Shown here piece by piece: positions 1 through 8,402 of a stretch of 64,000 bases of DNA. The translations under genes were made by a program, and so were the position numbers. Position 1 is the first letter of the stretch; each line of letters begins with the position of its first letter. Source of the stretch: Rhodobacteraceae bacterium HIMB11 (lineage in GTDB: Bacteria > Pseudomonadota > Alphaproteobacteria > Rhodobacterales > Rhodobacteraceae). The stretch spans positions 124,001 to 188,000 of the forward strand of contig AVDB01000001.1 of NCBI GenBank assembly GCA_000472185.1, read 5' to 3'. Under the pieces are notes generated by a model. That model was not told the origin of the DNA and made no database searches. It saw nothing but the letters and a program-made list of their open reading frames with translations.

Positions 1-321
1 ACCCTTCGTTTCCAAACCACCCACCAATTTATGGTGATCAATAATGGCCTGAATATCCGCATCATTGATACCATCGGGCAATTCAGCGGGGTTATTCGTA
101 TCAACGATCACAACAGGTGCGCCAGCATCCACACCGTGAATGATTTCTGGCTTATCAAGGTTCCAACGCTTTAGAACGAATGCGGCCTCGGTATTGGGTT
201 CACCCAATAGTTTTGGTGCGGCCGCAATGCCTTTTACCTCGTTCAAATACCATGACCAAACAATGGGAGAACCAGTTGAATCTGTGTCAGGGGATTTGTG
301 GCCAAAAATCTGTAGTGTCAT
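1..321 (-). CDS. ppaC: Manganese-dependent inorganic pyrophosphatase, N-terminal part (cut by window edge)
   Basis: This is the first 107 codons of a family II (DHH-type) inorganic pyrophosphatase, which hydrolyses pyrophosphate to two phosphates in the cytoplasm and pulls biosynthetic reactions forward. The ATG at 319-321 on the minus strand opens a protein with the metal ligands of the family: H8, D12 and D14 in the GHKSPDTD motif, D74 in VIVDTNN, and D95-H96-H97 in the IIDHHK motif. These spacings match the DHH family closely. The remainder, including the C-terminal DHHA2 domain, lies left of base 1. Nothing unusual is visible. Confidence 0.93.
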   Translation of the reverse strand, partial: MTLQIFGHKSPDTDSTGSPIVWSWYLNEVKGIAAAPKLLGEPNTEAAFVLKRWNLDKPEIIHGVDAGAPVVIVDTNNPAELPDGINDADIQAIIDHHKLVGGLETKG

Positions 322-385
322 TGCAGTCGTCCTTTGCAAAATCATCTTTTGCGCGCCTTATACGCCGCGTTCGGACGATTGTCAC

Positions 386-1144
386 CTAGTCAGAGGCGCG
401 CAGGAATACTGGTTTTTCGGGCGATGACATTTCAGGTTGATATGCATATCCACCCACCGTAAAATCATACAGCGCATCTACCGTTTTGATGCGATTTTCC
501 ACAATAAAACGGGCCATCGATCCACGCGCACGTTTTGCATAAAAACTGACGATACGTGGGCCTTTTTCATGTTCCTCATAGAATTGCGGCGTGATGACGC
601 GCAAGGATAGTTTTTTCAAATCAACTGCCCCAAAATATTCTTGGGATGCGCAGTTGACCAAAATCTCTGATCCCGCTGCCTCTGCGTCTTGGTTCAGCTC
701 GGCTGCGATCCGATCACCCCAATATTCATAGAGTGAGGATTTGCGTCCTACTTTCAAACGACTGCCCATTTCCAAACGATACGGTTCAATTTCATCCAAG
801 GGGCGCAACAAACCATAAAGACCCGACAAAATACGCAAATGATCCTGCGCCCAGCGCAACGCATCCTCATCAATCGTTGCGGCCTCAAATCCTTGATAGG
901 TGTCGCCAGCGAATGCAAAAACCGCGGCTTTCTTTTCTTGTTCACCAAATTCAGAAAATCGCGTTTTGTTCAACTTGGCCAATGGTTCGGACAAATACAT
1001 CAAATCCCGCAATCCTTGGATTGTCAGACGTCCTGCGGCCTTCGCCAATTTTGTGGCGTCCTCGGGAAAACGCGGCTGCGTGACCGTCACATCCGTTAAG
1101 GGCGACATATCAAGTTTTTTGGCAGGCGAGACGACTACAAGCAT
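386..1144 (-). CDS. yaaA: YaaA family peroxide-stress protein (DUF328)
   Basis: The 252-residue protein has the usual YaaA length and its hallmark beginning, MLVVVSPAKKL, plus the conserved LYGLLRPLDEIEPYRLEMG stretch near residue 115 and the YAKRARG motif near residue 200. In E. coli YaaA is induced under peroxide stress and lowers free intracellular iron, and the fold has been linked to DNA binding. The ATG at 1142-1144 is preceded by a good AAGGAT ribosome site. It reads in the same direction as recQ and ppaC but with gaps, so an operon is not certain. Its biochemical activity is not fixed by the sequence. Confidence 0.93.
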   Translation of the reverse strand: MLVVVSPAKKLDMSPLTDVTVTQPRFPEDATKLAKAAGRLTIQGLRDLMYLSEPLAKLNKTRFSEFGEQEKKAAVFAFAGDTYQGFEAATIDEDALRWAQDHLRILSGLYGLLRPLDEIEPYRLEMGSRLKVGRKSSLYEYWGDRIAAELNQDAEAAGSEILVNCASQEYFGAVDLKKLSLRVITPQFYEEHEKGPRIVSFYAKRARGSMARFIVENRIKTVDALYDFTVGGYAYQPEMSSPEKPVFLRASD

Positions 1145-1230
1145 TTGAACATCCTTTCATATCCCTGATTTAGAGTGATGTAGGGCGCTATTCAACATAC
1201 TTTGCAAAAGCAGTGGATGGAGCCACATAT

Positions 1231-3267
1231 TCAATGCGCGGCAATGACAGCCAAGAACGCCGATCCGAACCGTTCCGCACGTCGATCGCCCAAGATACGG
1301 TTCATCGAAACAGCATCTCGCGGCTTTAGTTCAGCAATCTTTGCAAGGAGTGATGCGGAACAACTCATCGGTTTTTCCGTGCCGCATTCGCCCCGCATCA
1401 GATCCGCCTGCGCCTCAAGCAATTGGTCATAAACGGTGCCTTCATTACGGCCTGCGAACTTTTTTCGGCTCGGGTGCATTTCCTGAACCTCACCCGCAAT
1501 GACCTTAAGGAATGCCGCACCATAGGTATCCAGCTTTTTTGACCCTATTCCGCTGATTTTGGCCATTTCATCGAAATTCTTGGGACGTTTTTGGGCCATT
1601 TCGATCAGGGTTTTATCATTGAAAACGATATAGGCGGGAACATCCGCCTGTTCTGCCAAAAAACGCCGCTTGGCCTTTAGCGCAGACAAAAGCGGTGCAT
1701 CCTCGTCCGACACAAGTGTCTTTACATTTGGTCGTGATTTTTCAACCTTCAGCGTATCCATACGCAATGTGATGGATTGTTGATCCTTTAAAATCGATAG
1801 ACCCGCTTGGGTCATGCACAACGCCCCATGGCGGGTGGGATCAGGACGCGCCAGATCATGGCCCATCATCTGCCGAAAAATACCTTGCCAGTTCTGTTTG
1901 CTGATATCACGTCCCACGCCAAAGGTGGGCAAATCGGCATGGCCATGTTGACGCATTTTTTCGGTATCGACCCCGATCAAAATATCAATCAAATGGCCTG
2001 CGCCAAAGCGTTCATCCGTGCGCAGCATCGCAGAAAGTGCCTTGCGCACGGCCGTCGTGCCGTCAAAGGTTTCAGGTGGTTTTTCGCATAGGTCACATTT
2101 GCCGCAATTCTGCGCCTGTTCCCCAAAGTATCCCAATAGGACAGAACGTCGACATTCCAACGCCTCGGCCAATCCCAAGAGGGCATTCAAACGCCCATGG
2201 TCGGCATGGCGACGCTCGGGGGGCGCAAGGCTTTCATCAATTTGGGTGCGCCGAAAACGAATATCTTCTGCACCATATAGCGTCAGGGTTTCAGCCTCGG
2301 CCCCATCACGTCCCGCGCGACCAATTTCCTGATAATACGCCTCGATTGATTTGGGCAGATCCGCATGCGCCACCCAACGGATATCGGGGTTATCTACGCC
2401 CATGCCAAAGGCCACCGTGGCCACCACGATTAAGCCCTCTTCTTTGTTAAAGCGTTCCTCAACCACACGCCGATCAACGGGGTCCATTCCCCCATGATAG
2501 AAACAGGTTTGGTGCCCTTCGTCCGCCAATGCCTTGGCCAGGCTTTCGGTTTTTGATCGTGTGCCGCAATACACAATCCCCGACTGCCCACGCCGCGCAT
2601 CGGCATAGGAAACAATCTGTCGGCGCGGATTGTTTTTAACCGCAAAAGCAAGATGAATGTTTGGGCGATCAAATCCACGTAGGAACGTTTTTGGCGGATG
2701 ATCATCAAATAGGCGCGCAACGATTTCCGCGCGTGTTTCGGCATCTGCAGTGGCCGTAAAGGCAGATAGTGGGACACCCAGCTGTCGGGGCAATTCGCCA
2801 ATCTTTAGATAATCGGGACGAAAATCGTGACCCCACTGACTGACGCAATGGGCCTCATCCACCGATATCATACCGACGCGATACCGACGTAATACCGACG
2901 TGATTTGCGCGGATCCCAAACGCTCGGGTGCGAGGTACAAAAGACGCAGGGAGCCATCCTCAAGTCCCGCGAAAATTTCATCATTTTCTTCTTGGGTATT
3001 TGCCGATGTCAGCGCCCCAGCCCCAACACCAATGGAACGCAAGGCACGGACCTGATCGCGCATCAATGCAATCAGCGGGGATACCACAATCGTCACACCA
3101 TCGCGCAATAGGGCAGGCAGTTGATAACAAAGGGATTTTCCACCACCCGTAGGCATAATGGCCAGAACATTTTCGCCCTGCGTGACCGCATCAACAATAT
3201 CCTTTTGCCCGGGTCTGAAGTCATCAAACCCGAATACATCGCGCAAAACTGCTGATGCCTGCGTCAT
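1231..3267 (-). CDS. recQ: ATP-dependent DNA helicase RecQ
   Basis: This is a 678-residue superfamily 2 helicase that unwinds DNA 3'-5' in recombination and replication-fork repair. Visible motifs are Walker A PTGGGKS (residues 39-45), the DEAH box (137-140) followed by the RecQ signature CVSQWGHDFRPDY, motif VI QEIGRAGRDG, and a four-cysteine zinc site (CRRS, then CGKCDLC) around residues 370-395. An HRDC domain near 520-595 carries the AKISGIGSKKL helix, and a second HRDC-like segment with FGSAFLAVI ends the protein. It is somewhat longer than the roughly 610-residue E. coli enzyme because of this tail. The ATG at 3265-3267 is the natural start. Confidence 0.97.
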   Translation of the reverse strand: MTQASAVLRDVFGFDDFRPGQKDIVDAVTQGENVLAIMPTGGGKSLCYQLPALLRDGVTIVVSPLIALMRDQVRALRSIGVGAGALTSANTQEENDEIFAGLEDGSLRLLYLAPERLGSAQITSVLRRYRVGMISVDEAHCVSQWGHDFRPDYLKIGELPRQLGVPLSAFTATADAETRAEIVARLFDDHPPKTFLRGFDRPNIHLAFAVKNNPRRQIVSYADARRGQSGIVYCGTRSKTESLAKALADEGHQTCFYHGGMDPVDRRVVEERFNKEEGLIVVATVAFGMGVDNPDIRWVAHADLPKSIEAYYQEIGRAGRDGAEAETLTLYGAEDIRFRRTQIDESLAPPERRHADHGRLNALLGLAEALECRRSVLLGYFGEQAQNCGKCDLCEKPPETFDGTTAVRKALSAMLRTDERFGAGHLIDILIGVDTEKMRQHGHADLPTFGVGRDISKQNWQGIFRQMMGHDLARPDPTRHGALCMTQAGLSILKDQQSITLRMDTLKVEKSRPNVKTLVSDEDAPLLSALKAKRRFLAEQADVPAYIVFNDKTLIEMAQKRPKNFDEMAKISGIGSKKLDTYGAAFLKVIAGEVQEMHPSRKKFAGRNEGTVYDQLLEAQADLMRGECGTEKPMSCSASLLAKIAELKPRDAVSMNRILGDRRAERFGSAFLAVIAAH

Positions 3268-3363
3268 TATTTACCTTGGCTACTGCTCTTTTTCGCAATG
3301 TCCCATAGGTCAATGACCATGACAAGGCACGGAATAGCTAAATATTGCAGGTCTTTGTTTTAA

Positions 3364-3654
3364 TTAAAGAAACGCGCTAAAAATTTCAGGAAGGATGTAA
3401 TTCTGCAGCGAAATGACAATGATAAACGCCACCAAAGGCGCCAGATCCATTGGGCGTGTATCTGGCAAAATGCGGCGAATGGGTTGGTAGATCGGCTCAA
3501 GCAATTTGTTCAAACCAATCCAAATTTGCGCCACCAAAGGCTGATGAAGATTAAGAACCTGAAAATTGATCAGCCAACTCATGATGATGTGGATAATCAT
3601 CATAAAATACACAACACTTAGGATCAGTTGCAAAGGTCCGTAAATTGCCATCAT
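3364..3654 (-). CDS. YggT family integral membrane protein
   Basis: A small inner-membrane protein of 96 residues with two hydrophobic helices (about residues 5-30 and 68-90) flanking the conserved YggT loop LLEPIYQPIRRILP. YggT proteins are widespread; roles in osmotic tolerance and cell division or membrane organisation have been suggested, but the molecular function is unknown. I chose the ATG at 3652-3654 because AAGGAG lies eight bases upstream; a GTG at 3663 in the same frame would add three residues but has no such site. It lies downstream of glpD on the same strand. Confidence 0.88.
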   Translation of the reverse strand: MMAIYGPLQLILSVVYFMMIIHIIMSWLINFQVLNLHQPLVAQIWIGLNKLLEPIYQPIRRILPDTRPMDLAPLVAFIIVISLQNYILPEIFSAFL

Positions 3655-3720
3655 GGTGAACACTCCTTGGTTACACAGGAGGTAAGGTTTTTTGCGACAA
3701 AGAACAAGAGCGCGCTGATT

Positions 3721-5286
3721 TTATTGGCCATCCGTAATATATGTATCGATTGCCTCAATCTGTTCCGGGGTAATTTTGAGACCCAGCCTCGTGCGCCGCC
3801 ATACAAAATCGTCTGCCGTTTGAACAAATTCGTTTTGAATGCCCCAATCCAGTTCAGCCGCGGTAACATCACATCCAAAATTCTGTTTTTGATCAGGCGT
3901 TTGCGCGACTGTGGCAATGATTTTCGCTGCATTCGTTCCATACATCCGAACCATTCGTGCGGCCCAAGAAGGTGTTAGAAAATCATAGGTATCCAACAGA
4001 TTTTCGACCAATGCATCAAACCCACCGACGTCAAAATCACCGCCAGGTAATGGGATGCGTTTTGTCCATGGCCCTGATTTGACGCCCAGCACATTTTCGA
4101 TTTCAAGCAACGCGCTTTCTGCCAATTTTCGATAGGTTGTGATTTTCCCGCCAAAAATATTCAAAACGGGTGCTTGCCCTTCTGAATTATCAACCTTTAA
4201 CACATAATCCCGCGTCGCGGCCGATGCCGATGACGCGCCATCATCGTAAAGCGGACGCACACCTGAGAACGTCCAAACAATATCATCCTTGGTTACTGGG
4301 GTTTCAAAATATTGCGAGGCAAATTTCAATAGATATGCCTGTTCTTCAGCAGTACATTCCACGGGCGCATTTGGATCTAAATGATCCTGATCCGTTGTAC
4401 CGATCAAAGTGAAATCATTTTCATAGGGAATCGCAAAAATGATGCGCCCATCCGTGCCCTGAAAAAAATAGGCCTTATTATGATCGTATAACTTGCGGGT
4501 GACGATGTGGCTTCCACGAACCAATCGCACGCCTTCATTGGTTTTCAATCCCAGTGTTTGCCCCAGTAATTCACCAACCCACGGACCAGCTGCATTCACA
4601 ATCATTTTCGTCGTGATTTCGTGTCTAACTTGGGTATTTTGATCCAACAGCGTGATAATCCAATGATCTGCCTTTCGGCTGGTCGCAACCACCTTGGTGC
4701 GCGTCATGATCGTTGCGCCACGCTGTTTTGCATCCTGCGCATTCAATGTAACAAGCCGAGAATCTTCGATCCAGCAATCGGAATATTCAAATGCTTTATT
4801 GAAGGAATTTTTCAACGCACGGCCCTCTTCCGCACGCCGCAAATTTAATGTTTTGGTCGCGGGCAAAACCTCTCGGCCACCCATGTGGTCATAGAGATAG
4901 AGACCCAGTCGGATTAACCAATCAGGCCGACGGCCCTTCATCCACGGCATGATCCTTTGCAACAATCGTGATGTTGGCGTGCTGTTATCAAATCGCATGT
5001 CGGGTGCGATTGGCAAAACAAAACGCATTGGCCAACTGATGTGCGGCATGGCATGCAGCAAATGTTCGCGTTCAATAAGCGCCTCTTTCACCAATCTGAA
5101 CTCAAAATATTCTAGGTAACGAAGGCCACCATGAAATAACTTTGTAGAGGCCGACGATGTTGCAGAGGCAAGGTCATTCATTTCGGCCAGACCCACGCGA
5201 TACCCACGTCCGACTGCATCGCGTGCGATACCACACCCGTTGATACCGCCCCCAATAATAAAGACATCGAAATCATAATCAGACAT
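3721..5286 (-). CDS. glpD: Aerobic glycerol-3-phosphate dehydrogenase
   Basis: The 521-residue flavoprotein oxidises sn-glycerol 3-phosphate to dihydroxyacetone phosphate and passes electrons to ubiquinone at the inner membrane. The N-terminus has the FAD-binding FIIGGGINGCGIARDA motif (residues 9-24), the LASATSSASTKLFHGGLRYL segment typical of GlpD, and a C-terminal alpha-helical domain ending with the DFVWRRTRLGL signature. Length is normal. It lies 80 bases downstream of the Gfo/Idh/MocA gene on the same strand. Its own 5' region holds repeated TCGTTT words and a hairpin covering the ribosome site, so it is probably regulated separately. No glpK or glpF is nearby. Glycerol released from a glycerol glycoside by its neighbours could feed it. 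Confidence 0.95.
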   Translation of the reverse strand: MSDYDFDVFIIGGGINGCGIARDAVGRGYRVGLAEMNDLASATSSASTKLFHGGLRYLEYFEFRLVKEALIEREHLLHAMPHISWPMRFVLPIAPDMRFDNSTPTSRLLQRIMPWMKGRRPDWLIRLGLYLYDHMGGREVLPATKTLNLRRAEEGRALKNSFNKAFEYSDCWIEDSRLVTLNAQDAKQRGATIMTRTKVVATSRKADHWIITLLDQNTQVRHEITTKMIVNAAGPWVGELLGQTLGLKTNEGVRLVRGSHIVTRKLYDHNKAYFFQGTDGRIIFAIPYENDFTLIGTTDQDHLDPNAPVECTAEEQAYLLKFASQYFETPVTKDDIVWTFSGVRPLYDDGASSASAATRDYVLKVDNSEGQAPVLNIFGGKITTYRKLAESALLEIENVLGVKSGPWTKRIPLPGGDFDVGGFDALVENLLDTYDFLTPSWAARMVRMYGTNAAKIIATVAQTPDQKQNFGCDVTAAELDWGIQNEFVQTADDFVWRRTRLGLKITPEQIEAIDTYITDGQ

Positions 5287-5288
5287 CT

Positions 5289-5319
5289 TAAACGCCCCTT
5301 AGCCGACCTGGGGCGTTTA
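5289..5319 (-). promoter_or_regulatory. Perfect stem-loop over the glpD ribosome binding site
   Basis: A perfect 10-base-pair inverted repeat (TAAACGCCCC ... GGGGCGTTTA) with an 11-base loop ends two bases before the glpD ATG. On the glpD mRNA the apparent Shine-Dalgarno AAGGGG is partly inside the 3' arm of this stem. It has no U-tract, so it is not a simple terminator. It could limit glpD translation, be a DNA operator, or protect the transcript. Confidence 0.6.
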
Positions 5320-5367
5320 TGTTCGCATTTTCGTTTTTGGTCAATATTGTTCGTTTGTGATCGTTTT
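5320..5367 (-). promoter_or_regulatory. Four phased TCG(TTT) repeats upstream of glpD, GlpR-like operator candidate
   Basis: Words TGTTCGCA, TTTTCGTTTT, TTGTTCGTTT and TGATCGTTTT put a TCG core at 5322, 5331, 5351 and 5361, roughly one, two and one helical turns apart. GlpR of the DeoR family recognises TGTTCG/CGAACA-like words in enterobacteria. The last copy touches the stop codon of the upstream oxidoreductase gene. The assignment to GlpR is inference. Confidence 0.45.
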
Positions 5368-6458
5368 TACACGATGATGGCTTGACCTGTTCGCGCGCTT
5401 TCTTGGGCGGCTTGACCCATGCGAACTGCCCACATTCCATCACTCAGTGAAACTTCTGGCTGCCCACCATTGCGCACCATATCAACGAATTTTTGATGTT
5501 GATAAAAGGTTGATCCATTGTGATCCCCTGCGGCCAAGATTGTTGGATCGACGGGAATTTCCTTCTGAATCGGGCCTTTTGGGTTGCGCGGGCTGACAAT
5601 TAACTTAGGCGTTGGACTGGGCCCCAATGTTTCAGTCGGCCAAAATCGTTCGGGACCGGGCACAAGGGATTCAATAATGCCATCTGGCCCTGTTGCGATA
5701 ATGTGTTCTTGAAATTCAGCACCTTCGGCGAACATGCACAGTTCCAACATGGCGCGCGCACCGCTTGCGAAATCAACGATCACGTACCCATGATCCCAAA
5801 TATCAGGCACCTGACCATCATAGGTTTCATTTAAATGGTTTACGGCTTGCCCACCCGACGCCATCACGCGAACAGGATCTGATTTCAGAATTAAACGCAT
5901 CAAATCGAAAAAGTGGCAGCATTTTTCAACAAATGTCCCGCCACTGTTGGCGTTGAAACGGTTCCAATCCCCAACCTTTTCCAGAAACGGAAAGCGGTGT
6001 TCACGAATGGTCAACATCCGTGTGCCACCAGTGGATGTCTCTAAATTATCGATCAGTGCTGCAACAGGCGGCATATAGCGGTATTCCATGGCAACCCAGA
6101 CTGGTGCGGAATACTGCGCGGCAAATTGTTTGATCCGTTCTGCCCCATCTTCTTGGGTGAATAGGGGTTTTTCCATCAGGATCGGGCGATGGGGTGTGTC
6201 CAATGCGCATTCCAACTGACGCAAATGTTCGTGATTTGGCGAAACCACCAACAAACAATCAATATCAGGGTCATGTAAAACACCCGCTTCACTGTCAACG
6301 AACTTCGCCTTGGGTGCTAATTCAGCCGCCGCCGCACGCATCCCTGCGTCAGGCTCAAAAATGACTGTCGCCTCAACTTCCGGCAGCAATGCGATATTGC
6401 GCAGATGCTCTTGGCCCATCATGCCGCAACCGATTATTCCATATTTAACCGTTTTCAT
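5367..6458 (-). CDS. Gfo/Idh/MocA family oxidoreductase, possible NAD-dependent sulfoquinovosidase (GH188-like)
   Basis: The 363-residue protein has an N-terminal Rossmann domain with GIIGCGMMG (residues 7-15), the family EKP motif (E96-K97-P98), and a C-terminal alpha/beta substrate domain. Where many relatives carry D-x-G-x-H this one reads GGTFVEKCCHFFD (about 173-185), keeping H182 but with EKCC before it. It lies 8 bases after gntR, probably in one transcript (AGGAG before the ATG). It is divergent from monooxygenase, aldo/keto reductase and flavin reductase genes. Known family roles are NAD(P)-dependent sugar or inositol dehydrogenation and, in GH109/GH188, redox-assisted glycoside cleavage. 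In this setting, where no GH31 sulfoquinovosidase is present, a GH188-type sulfoquinovosidase is attractive. A plain sugar dehydrogenase is equally permitted by the sequence. Confidence 0.85.
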   Translation of the reverse strand: MKTVKYGIIGCGMMGQEHLRNIALLPEVEATVIFEPDAGMRAAAAELAPKAKFVDSEAGVLHDPDIDCLLVVSPNHEHLRQLECALDTPHRPILMEKPLFTQEDGAERIKQFAAQYSAPVWVAMEYRYMPPVAALIDNLETSTGGTRMLTIREHRFPFLEKVGDWNRFNANSGGTFVEKCCHFFDLMRLILKSDPVRVMASGGQAVNHLNETYDGQVPDIWDHGYVIVDFASGARAMLELCMFAEGAEFQEHIIATGPDGIIESLVPGPERFWPTETLGPSPTPKLIVSPRNPKGPIQKEIPVDPTILAAGDHNGSTFYQHQKFVDMVRNGGQPEVSLSDGMWAVRMGQAAQESARTGQAIIV

Positions 6459-6466
6459 AACTGCTC

Positions 6467-7162
6467 CTATTTTATGCGTGCCACGTATTGGGCAACGTCT
6501 GAGTTGATCCAGCTTTTGGAAAATTCAACGGGTTGATCGCGCTGATCGAAACTCAGCCGATCAACACAGACTGTGGTGTCATTAAGGTGCAGATATTCGG
6601 GGCACCACGTTGGTTTTGGCTGTAGTCCAATGCGATCCTCGACCCGCGTGATCCATAGATCGAGCGATTTTCGATAATACACATACAGCGCTTCGTTTAG
6701 ATCCGCAGGGGTGATAGTTTTTGCATGATTTGCATCTAACCAAATCTCTTCCAGCACGGCTGGAATGTCGTTCAAATACCGCATACGGCGGATCCTGAAG
6801 CCTTCATTATTAGACCCAAAATAGGGAAATTCAGTGGGTTTAGCTTGCTTGGACACATCAAGAACCTCTGCCCGAGGAAGCCCGCCGCCCTCTAACAATT
6901 CCACGCGAAAGAAGGAATAAATCGAATTCACTTCTGATTTGGATCGAATGTAATTTCCCGATCCCTGGACCCGCTCTAACAAGCCTTGCCGCTCTAATTC
7001 CGACAATGCTTTGCGCAGTGTACCAACAGATGTTGATAATTGCGCTGCTAAGTCACGCTCCGTGGGCAGACGCGCACCATCCTCCAGGCGACCAGCGGCG
7101 ATATCGCGGATCAGCAGTTCACTAATCTGAAGATATTTTGGCAGGCTTTGTTGAGTGCTCAT
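6467..7162 (-). CDS. GntR family transcriptional regulator with UTRA domain (HutC type)
   Basis: This 231-residue regulator has an N-terminal winged helix (residues 8-72: LPKYLQISELLIRDIAAG, LPTERDLAAQLSTS, and the wing ERVQGSGNYI) and a C-terminal UTRA ligand-binding domain. UTRA domains usually sense a sugar or phosphorylated sugar that releases the protein from DNA. I use the ATG at 7160-7162; a GTG 27 bases upstream is in frame but less likely. It lies between the divergent oxidoreductase and monooxygenase operons, so it most likely controls both by binding the 85-base intergenic region, where short repeats are seen. The effector is unknown; sulfoquinovose or a derivative would fit the context. 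Confidence 0.9.
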   Translation of the reverse strand: MSTQQSLPKYLQISELLIRDIAAGRLEDGARLPTERDLAAQLSTSVGTLRKALSELERQGLLERVQGSGNYIRSKSEVNSIYSFFRVELLEGGGLPRAEVLDVSKQAKPTEFPYFGSNNEGFRIRRMRYLNDIPAVLEEIWLDANHAKTITPADLNEALYVYYRKSLDLWITRVEDRIGLQPKPTWCPEYLHLNDTTVCVDRLSFDQRDQPVEFSKSWINSDVAQYVARIK

Positions 7163-7179
7163 CTGATCCAGAACAAAAA

Positions 7180-7222
7180 ATTGATACACTATTGATCTAC
7201 TATAAATCTGATGCTACGCAAG
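7180..7222 (+). promoter_or_regulatory. Divergent control region with 11-base tandem repeat, candidate GntR operator
   Basis: ATTGATACACT (7180-7190) is followed directly by ATTGATCTACT (7191-7201), a head-to-tail repeat matching at 9 of 11 positions and spanning one helical turn. CTACGCAAG follows at 7214-7222. Both TTGATAC and CTACG(C/T)AAG recur upstream of aglE (9864-9870 and 9800-9808), which suggests one regulator for both operons. A TATAAA at 7201 could be a promoter element but its spacing to TTGATA is short. Confidence 0.35.
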
Positions 7223-7247
7223 TGGTAATTCAATGGATGAGGTTGTC

Positions 7248-8402
7248 ATGACGGTTGTTCCCATAACATCGCCAGATTTGGACGCAGTAGAGGTATCGTG
7301 GTTCTCCGCTCTGTGTTCAGATGACTATCAATTTTTGGGGCAACCCGATGGATCACTGCGTTCGTCATGGGATCACTGCAGCACAATTGTAAAAACCGCA
7401 GAAGAGCATGGGTTTCGCAATATTCTGTGCCCTTCATCCTATCAGGTGGGCCAAGACACACTAAGCTTTGTCGCGGGCTGTGCCCCAATTACCGATCGGA
7501 TCAACATGCTGGCCGCTGTGCGGTGCGGAGAAATGCAGCCAATCATGTTGGCGCGTACGATCGCGACATTGGATCACATGATGCACGGACGATTGACCGT
7601 AAACATTATCAGTAGCGATTTTCCAGGTGAAAAGGCGGATAGCGCATTTCGCTATCAGCGTTCGCGCGAGGTGGTCGAAATCCTGAAACAAGCCTGGACG
7701 CAGAACGAAATCAACTATCAGGGCGAAGTTTACAATTTCCTGGGTCTGACAACAGATCCGGCCAAACCGTATCAAACGGGCGGACCGCTTTTGTATTTTG
7801 GCGGATATTCACCCGCAGCGCTGGAACTATGCGGTCAGCACTGTGATGTGTATTTGATGTGGCCTGAACCCAAAGAACAAATTGCAGAACGGATGAAGGC
7901 CGTGAATGCCGTGGCAGAGCGTTATAATCGCACATTAGACTATGGTTTACGCGTTCATGTGATCGTCCGTGATACCGAAGCCGAGGCAAAAGAATACGCA
8001 GATTACATTGTGTCAAAGCTCGATGATGAACATGGTCGCAAAATCCGCGAGCGGGCACTGGATAGCACATCCTTGGGCGTTTCGCATCAGGCCAAGAACC
8101 GCGATATTGCAGATGAATTTGGATATGTTGAACCCCACCTTTGGACAGGTGTGGGGCGCGCGCGTTCAGGGTGTGGGGCGGCCATTGTTGGATCTGCGGA
8201 TCAAGTTTTGAGCGAACTTGAAGCCTATCAAAAAATGGGCATTCGCGCTTTCATTTTGTCGGGCTACCCACATATTGACGAATGCAAACATTTTGGCACC
8301 AAAGTGTTGCCGAACATGAAAACATGTTCGCTGCCACATGCATATGGTCGCGTGCCATCTGAAACACCAATGACGCCACTGGGCGCAGGAGTTAGAAAAT
8401 AA
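7248..8402 (+). CDS. FMNH2-dependent alkanesulfonate/sulfoquinovose-type monooxygenase (SsuD/SmoC-like)
   Basis: This is a bacterial-luciferase-fold (LLM) flavin monooxygenase of 384 residues, the size of SsuD. It carries the SsuD/SmoC core MHGRLTVNIISSDFPGEKAD (near 115-135), the SREVVEILKQAW helix, YLMWPEP (W205), LRVHVIV (R235, H237) and GVGRARSGCGAAIVGS near 300. Such enzymes use reduced FMN and O2 to break a C-S bond, releasing sulfite and an aldehyde. As I recall the sulfoquinovose monooxygenase literature, a Trp, an Arg-x-His pair and a later His line the sulfonated-sugar pocket; the W...RxH pattern here agrees in spacing, but this needs alignment. The ATG at 7248 follows GAGG by five bases; an ATG at 7233 is also possible. 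It overlaps the next gene by one base. Confidence 0.88.
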   Translation: MTVVPITSPDLDAVEVSWFSALCSDDYQFLGQPDGSLRSSWDHCSTIVKTAEEHGFRNILCPSSYQVGQDTLSFVAGCAPITDRINMLAAVRCGEMQPIMLARTIATLDHMMHGRLTVNIISSDFPGEKADSAFRYQRSREVVEILKQAWTQNEINYQGEVYNFLGLTTDPAKPYQTGGPLLYFGGYSPAALELCGQHCDVYLMWPEPKEQIAERMKAVNAVAERYNRTLDYGLRVHVIVRDTEAEAKEYADYIVSKLDDEHGRKIRERALDSTSLGVSHQAKNRDIADEFGYVEPHLWTGVGRARSGCGAAIVGSADQVLSELEAYQKMGIRAFILSGYPHIDECKHFGTKVLPNMKTCSLPHAYGRVPSETPMTPLGAGVRK

